Source: Planctomycetota bacterium (lineage in GTDB: Bacteria; Planctomycetota; Planctomycetia; Pirellulales; Thermoguttaceae). Taken from it: a stretch of DNA of 10,779 nucleotides. Below, piece after piece: positions 7,762-10,779 of this stretch. The stretch's first letter is position 1; each line of letters starts with the position of its first letter. Location: assembly GCA_023397045.1 (NCBI GenBank), contig JAEWUR010000514.1, forward strand, positions 1 to 10,779. The letters are read 5' to 3'. The position numbers and the translations under genes are program-made. The notes beneath the pieces are model-generated. The model saw nothing but the letters and a program-made list of their open reading frames with translations. It made no database searches and was not told the origin of the DNA.

Positions 7762-7800
7762 AGGACGCGAAACGATTCCTTTCGTGTTCCTTCGCGTCCT
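7762..7800. repeat. Intergenic inverted repeat, GCGAAGGA-type
   Basis: AGGACGCGAA at 7762-7771 is perfectly inverted as TTCGCGTCCT at 7791-7800, and ACGA/TCGT (7772-7775 and 7782-7785) can extend the hairpin inwards. The arms are built from degenerate copies of a CGCGAAGGA-like word, a style I recall from dispersed intergenic repeats in planctomycete and related genomes. It sits between the PEP-CTERM and DUF1559 genes and could act as a weak terminator or RNA-processing site. No T-run follows. Confidence 0.5.
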
Positions 7801-7848
7801 CTGGTCGACGGACTGGAAACGATGTCTTGCGTTTGAGAGGGCGAAGAA

Positions 7849-8778
7849 ATGAAGTCTGCTCGATACAGTCGCGGTTTCACTCTCGTCGAGTTGCTCGTGG
7901 TCATCACGATCATCGGCATTCTGATCGCCCTGTTGTTGCCCGCAGTCCAAGCGGCACGCGAGGCCGCACGCCGAATGCAATGTGCCAATAACCATAAGCA
8001 AGTCGCATTGGCCCTGCATAACTACAATGCGGCTAAAGGATGCTTTCCTCCCGGACTGCTGTGGGACTTCACCTCAGGCAAGGTGTATGTGTGGGGCTGG
8101 TCAGCTTTCATCTTGCCGTATATGGAACAACAGACGCTTTACGATAGCATTGACTTCAATCTCGCGTATAGCTATTGGCACGGATCGAATATTGCCGTTA
8201 CAAAGACGTTAATCGCAGGCTATTTGTGTCCGAGCGATCCCCAGTCTGGAGAGCTGATGTGGGTAGCCGGCGCCACGCCGAAGCCGGACGCTGCCATGAC
8301 GAACCTCTGCGGCGTTTCGGATACGGACGATTGGACCAAGGGAGATGGTGTGACCCCGAAGGATTATCCCCTGAACGATGGCATCTTCGGCGCGAATCGT
8401 CCTTGCATCATGGCCGATATCAAGGACGGCACAAGCAATACCCTGCTGCTCGGCGAAACGACCGGAGGAGGCAAGGATACCTATTTTGGCGAGATTTGGG
8501 TGTCGGCCAACATTTACGACACGAAAGAAGGCATCAACGGTCCCAACACCGTGCAAGGCGGCACCTATCCCGGACTCGATCCGTCCAAGCCCGGTGCGAG
8601 TTGCAACGATTCAGGCTTTTCGAGTTTCCACCCAGGCGGCTGCAACTTTGCACTGGCCGACGGCAGCGTAGCCTTCCTGTCGCAAAACATCGCGCAAAAC
8701 GTCCTGACCTCCTTGACCACCTGCAATGGCGTGCGCGGCACAGGCGCCGACCCCGTCATGGTTTCTGGGCCTCCTTAA
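7849..8778 (+). CDS. DUF1559 pseudopilin-like protein with prepilin N-terminus
   Basis: A 309-residue member of the large DUF1559 family of planctomycetes. The leader MKSARYSRG ends in the prepilin-peptidase site, with cleavage expected between Gly9 and Phe10, followed by FTLVELLVV with the conserved Glu at mature position 5 and a long hydrophobic helix. PAVQAAREAARRMQCANN follows, as usual in the family. Near the C-terminus is the family's H-X9-DG motif, with His261, Asp271 and Gly272. After cleavage the helix should anchor the protein in the membrane or let it assemble into a pseudopilus; the role of DUF1559 proteins is not established. GAGAGG at 7835-7840, eight bases before the ATG, supports the start. 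Its place between a PEP-CTERM protein and a lipoprotein fits a cell-surface assembly. Confidence 0.92.
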   Translation: MKSARYSRGFTLVELLVVITIIGILIALLLPAVQAAREAARRMQCANNHKQVALALHNYNAAKGCFPPGLLWDFTSGKVYVWGWSAFILPYMEQQTLYDSIDFNLAYSYWHGSNIAVTKTLIAGYLCPSDPQSGELMWVAGATPKPDAAMTNLCGVSDTDDWTKGDGVTPKDYPLNDGIFGANRPCIMADIKDGTSNTLLLGETTGGGKDTYFGEIWVSANIYDTKEGINGPNTVQGGTYPGLDPSKPGASCNDSGFSSFHPGGCNFALADGSVAFLSQNIAQNVLTSLTTCNGVRGTGADPVMVSGPP

Positions 8779-8847
8779 GTCGAGAAATTGCGAAGTATGC
8801 CAATCAGTTCGACCGAACACGTAGAGTGCGCGAAGCGCAGCCAGAAT

Positions 8848-9276
8848 ATGCGTCATAGAATCTTGCACATGTTCCATTTGGTGTTGGTCACCGCCTGCCT
8901 GGCCGGTTGCGGCGGAGATCGAGGGCCGGAACGCACCGTCGTATCAGGCACAGTGACCTACAACGGCAAGCCATTGATTAACGGCAGCATCCGCTTCATG
9001 CCGCTGGCGACATCGGCGGTTCCCATGGCGGGTGCGGGCATCAAAGACGGCGCGTACAAGGTCGAAGGGCACGGAGGCGTGCCCGTGGGGACTCACAAAG
9101 TTGAGATCGAGGCCTACCGCGTCGACCCCAAATACGCGAAGCAGGAGATGCTCATGGGCAGGGGCGTTCCCCGCACGCAGTACATTCCAAAACGCTACAA
9201 CACCGATTCGAATCTGCAGATCACGATCGAGCCTGGCAGCACGCAGATCACCAAGAACTTTGACCTGACCGACTGA
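8848..9276 (+). CDS. Small lipoprotein with carboxypeptidase-regulatory-like beta-sandwich
   Basis: About 142 residues. A short signal sequence ends in the lipobox LAGC, with lipidation expected on Cys21, followed by a Gly/charged linker. The rest (TVVSGTVTYNGKPLINGSIRF onward) has the layout of carboxypeptidase-regulatory or transthyretin-like domains found in many small planctomycete lipoproteins encoded next to DUF1559 genes. The start is uncertain: the ATG at 8848 gives the most normal signal peptide but lacks a clear ribosome site; a TTG at 8788, an ATG at 8797 and an ATG at 8869 are alternatives. It is probably anchored in a membrane facing the periplasm. The specific role is unknown. 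Confidence 0.78.
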   Translation: MRHRILHMFHLVLVTACLAGCGGDRGPERTVVSGTVTYNGKPLINGSIRFMPLATSAVPMAGAGIKDGAYKVEGHGGVPVGTHKVEIEAYRVDPKYAKQEMLMGRGVPRTQYIPKRYNTDSNLQITIEPGSTQITKNFDLTD

Positions 9277-9293
9277 AGAAGGGATGATCCACG

Positions 9294-9464
9294 ATGAAGA
9301 AAGCAATTGGCACTTGTGCTGTGCTGGCAAGTATTGCCTTGGCCACCGCACCGGTCCAGGCGAAGGTTCTGATATTTCTCTTGGGCGGCCAATCGAACAT
9401 GGCCGGTTGCATTCCGGCGAAGCCCGGCGCGGTTGTGATTGCCTACGCGAAAAAGCCGTTGTAA
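9294..9464 (+). pseudogene. Truncated SASA (sialate O-acetylesterase-like) gene remnant
   Basis: An ATG with AAGGGA nine bases upstream opens a 56-codon frame ending in TAA. It encodes a clear signal peptide (MKKAIGTCAVLASIALATA, cleavage likely after VQA at 23) followed by VLIFLLGGQSNMAG, the N-terminal motif of SASA-domain esterases in which the Ser of GQSN (Ser34) is the nucleophile. Intact family members run to more than 200 residues, whereas here only about 18 residues follow the motif before the stop. The downstream bases to 9507 hold no more of the domain in any frame, so most of the enzyme has been deleted. The last residues (KPGAVVIAYAKKPL) may be a fused piece of the original C-terminus. 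The ribosome site and signal peptide remain intact, so a short secreted peptide could still be made. It sits 17 bases after the lipoprotein gene and 43 before the sialidase-like gene. Confidence 0.7.
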
Positions 9465-9507
9465 CGAGTATTTTGTATTCCATCCAGTTCCAGTGAGGTA
9501 TTGACCT

Positions 9508-10590
9508 ATGAAGATGCAAGTGCTGACGCCCGTATTGGTAACCGCTCTAGGCTTGTTTTGGTCGACATTGCAAGCGGCGCCGTTTGAAGAAGCCTTGGTC
9601 GTGAAGACTGCACGGGATGTGTACGGTCCGCGGCCCATGATGGGCGACTTCGTCAAGCTTGGCGATGGATCGTTGATGATGGCGTTCATGCAAAACGGTG
9701 CGATCTTGGCTATCAAGTCGTCCGATCAGGGTAAGACATGGGGCCAACCGCTGCAATTGGTGGCATGTCCGCAGCCGCCGGCAAAGGGCGTCTTCTGCCA
9801 CCCCGGCCTTCTGCGGCTCCCAAACGGCGAGATATTGCTCTCCTATATCTACGTGTATCCAACGACTCCATATTATGACCACAACTACTACCGGCGCTCG
9901 GCGGACGATGGAAAGACATGGTCGGAGCAGTTTGTGATGACCCCATATCCGGGCGTGACCGACGTTCACAACGACCGATTGCAGATCCTTTCAACCGGCC
10001 GAATTCTTGCCCCAGCCCTGCACAAGGCCTACCGGCCCAGTTCAGACGATCACGGAGGGTGCGTTGGAATGGCGTTCTTCTCCGACGACCAGGGATTTAG
10101 TTGGCAGGCCAGCAAGAATACAGTTGATATGCAACCGGTTGAGGTGCAAGAGGCCGATGCCGTCGAACTGAAAGATGGGCGAATCATGTTGTTCGCCCGC
10201 AGCTACAGCGGGCATCCTGTGCGGGCCTATTCCAGCGACGGCGGCGAAACATGGTCCAAGGGCGAATTGGTCGAGGAGCTCGACCAGCCATACGCCGGCT
10301 TTCCCACAGTGCGTCGCATCCCCTCGACCAGCGACCTGCTCTTCATGTGGTGTGGAGAGAAGGCCGAGGTTCCCGGAAGATCCCCACGCCGCAGTGCGAT
10401 CAGCTGTGCCATCTCGACCGACGAGGGAAAGACTTTCGTCCATCAACGCTATATCGCCCGCGACCCTGACGATGATTTCGGCTATCAATGCGTCGAATTC
10501 CTGGGCAACGACTTGGCCCTCGTTGGTTACCATTGTCGCGACGGTCTTCGCGTAGCCCGAATCGGCATCGATTGGTTCTACGGGAAGTAA
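9508..10590 (+). CDS. Secreted sialidase-like BNR/Asp-box protein
   Basis: A 360-residue secreted protein of the sialidase/neuraminidase superfamily. Residues 1 to about 24 are a signal peptide (ending LQAA). Five Asp-boxes (SxDxGxTW type) mark a six-bladed beta-propeller: 71-78 SSDQGKTW, 131-138 SADDGKTW, 192-199 SDDQGFSW, 242-249 SSDGGETW and the weaker 303-310 STDEGKTF. Between them lie the usual family segments such as HPGLLRLPNGEILLSY, VHNDRLQILSTGRILAPA and EADAVELKDGRIMLFARS. The FRIP motif of classical GH33 sialidases is not evident near the start (YGPRP is found instead), so cleavage of sialic acid itself is not proven; related planctomycete and Bacteroidetes proteins may act on other glycans. 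GAGG at 9495-9498 supports the ATG. The adjacent SASA remnant and the upstream NPCBM-bearing regulator fit a glycan-degrading locus. Confidence 0.82.
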   Translation: MKMQVLTPVLVTALGLFWSTLQAAPFEEALVVKTARDVYGPRPMMGDFVKLGDGSLMMAFMQNGAILAIKSSDQGKTWGQPLQLVACPQPPAKGVFCHPGLLRLPNGEILLSYIYVYPTTPYYDHNYYRRSADDGKTWSEQFVMTPYPGVTDVHNDRLQILSTGRILAPALHKAYRPSSDDHGGCVGMAFFSDDQGFSWQASKNTVDMQPVEVQEADAVELKDGRIMLFARSYSGHPVRAYSSDGGETWSKGELVEELDQPYAGFPTVRRIPSTSDLLFMWCGEKAEVPGRSPRRSAISCAISTDEGKTFVHQRYIARDPDDDFGYQCVEFLGNDLALVGYHCRDGLRVARIGIDWFYGK

Positions 10591-10605
10591 CCGGGCGGTC
10601 CCCCA

Positions 10606-10662
10606 GGTACGCATAGAGGGGTCGGGTACGCATAGAGAGGTCTGGTACGCATATTCGAGGAC
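10606..10662. repeat. Three 19-base tandem direct repeats
   Basis: GGTACGCATA recurs at 10606, 10625 and 10644, an exact 19-base period. The first two units, GGTACGCATAGAGGGGTCG and GGTACGCATAGAGAGGTCT, match at 17 of 19 bases; the third keeps the first ten bases and then diverges. The array starts 15 bases after the sialidase-like stop codon and ends just before the next gene, whose ribosome site lies in the third unit. Such an evenly spaced array could bind a regulator or be a dispersed intergenic repeat. It is not a CRISPR, since no spacers separate the units. Confidence 0.75.
10657..10660 (+). promoter_or_regulatory. Ribosome binding site that fixes the start of the last gene
   Basis: GAGG is followed by seven bases and the ATG at 10668, a normal spacing. 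It supports 10668 as the true start even though that frame does not lead directly into the prepilin sequence. It lies inside the third 19-base repeat unit. Confidence 0.6.
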
Positions 10663-10667
10663 ACGAC

Positions 10668-10779
10668 ATGCGATCCCATCCATCATCCACGAGCCATCAT
10701 CCCCGATCCACGAGCCGCTTTTACCCTCGTGGAACTTTTGGTCGTCATTACGATCATCGGTATCCTGATTGCGCTGATG
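10668..10779 (+). pseudogene. Prepilin/DUF1559-type gene start with apparent frameshift (3' partial)
   Basis: The ATG at 10668 begins MRSHPSSTSHHPRSTSR, a basic, Ser-rich leader, then loses the expected frame. The prepilin helix FTLVELLVV is encoded from 10720 in a different frame, which has an in-frame TAG at 10633-10635 and no ATG, GTG or TTG before the helix. Adding two bases (GG) after the CGC at 10716-10718 would give STSRG followed by FTLVELLVV, exactly the normal prepilin-peptidase site. Either a real two-base deletion has removed the cleavage Gly, making a pseudogene, or the read has an error. The leader holds an 11-base repeat, ATCCACGAGCC, at 10685 and 10706. The gene runs off the right edge. 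It is probably a second pseudopilin-like protein of the DUF1559 or related class. Confidence 0.6.

Noticed and set aside
9284..9496. 70-codon frame overlapping the SASA remnant
   Set aside because: The signal peptide and GQSN motif are in the frame from 9294; this frame carries no family motif.
10606..10662. Possible CRISPR array
   Set aside because: The 19-base units are directly abutting with no spacers, and no cas genes are present.

Overview
The window looks like chromosomal DNA of a planctomycete, most likely of the Pirellulales/Lacipirellula type. The evidence is a DUF1559 pseudopilin-like protein with an H-X9-DG C-terminal motif and the start of another prepilin-type gene, an ECF sigma factor of the Rhodopirellula/Verrucomicrobium kind coupled to a FecR-type membrane protein, a PEP-CTERM exported protein and a small planctomycete-style lipoprotein. 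This assignment rests on gene style and was not tested by database search. All supported genes are on the + strand; no tRNA, rRNA, transposase or CRISPR array was seen.

Region 1 (about 1-4021) is a tight three-gene unit. It starts with a GT25-type glycosyltransferase that is open at the left edge, has a cysteine-rich N-terminus and ends in two copies of an unrecognised domain of roughly 110 residues. Next is a two-domain protein that appears to fuse a GT32/capsular-type transferase to a GT8 transferase. Last is a short radical SAM protein with extra C-terminal cysteines. Genes 1/2 overlap by 11 bases and genes 2/3 are 1 base apart, with good Shine-Dalgarno sequences, so they are probably translated from one message. 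The likely theme is building and modifying a surface glycan or glycosylated product; the substrate is unknown.

Region 2 (4022-4507) is an A+T-richer gap of about 490 bases with hairpins and short repeats but no convincing gene. It probably separates the two units and carries the promoter of the next one.

Region 3 (4508-10779) runs: ECF sigma factor, FecR/NPCBM membrane regulator, PEP-CTERM protein, DUF1559 pseudopilin-like protein, lipoprotein, a 56-codon remnant of a sialate O-acetylesterase-like (SASA) gene, a five-Asp-box sialidase-like protein, and the start of a second prepilin-type gene. The order suggests a sigma/FecR-controlled locus for sensing and degrading glycans at the cell surface, with exported structural proteins and glycosidases under one regulator. 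The SASA remnant, the adjacent sialidase-like enzyme and the carbohydrate-binding-like NPCBM domain on the regulator all point to glycans, possibly sialylated ones.

The most unusual items are the GT-GT-radical SAM unit with its unknown duplicated domain, the truncated SASA gene, an exact 19-base-period triple repeat after the sialidase gene, and an apparent two-base deletion at the prepilin cleavage glycine of the last gene.
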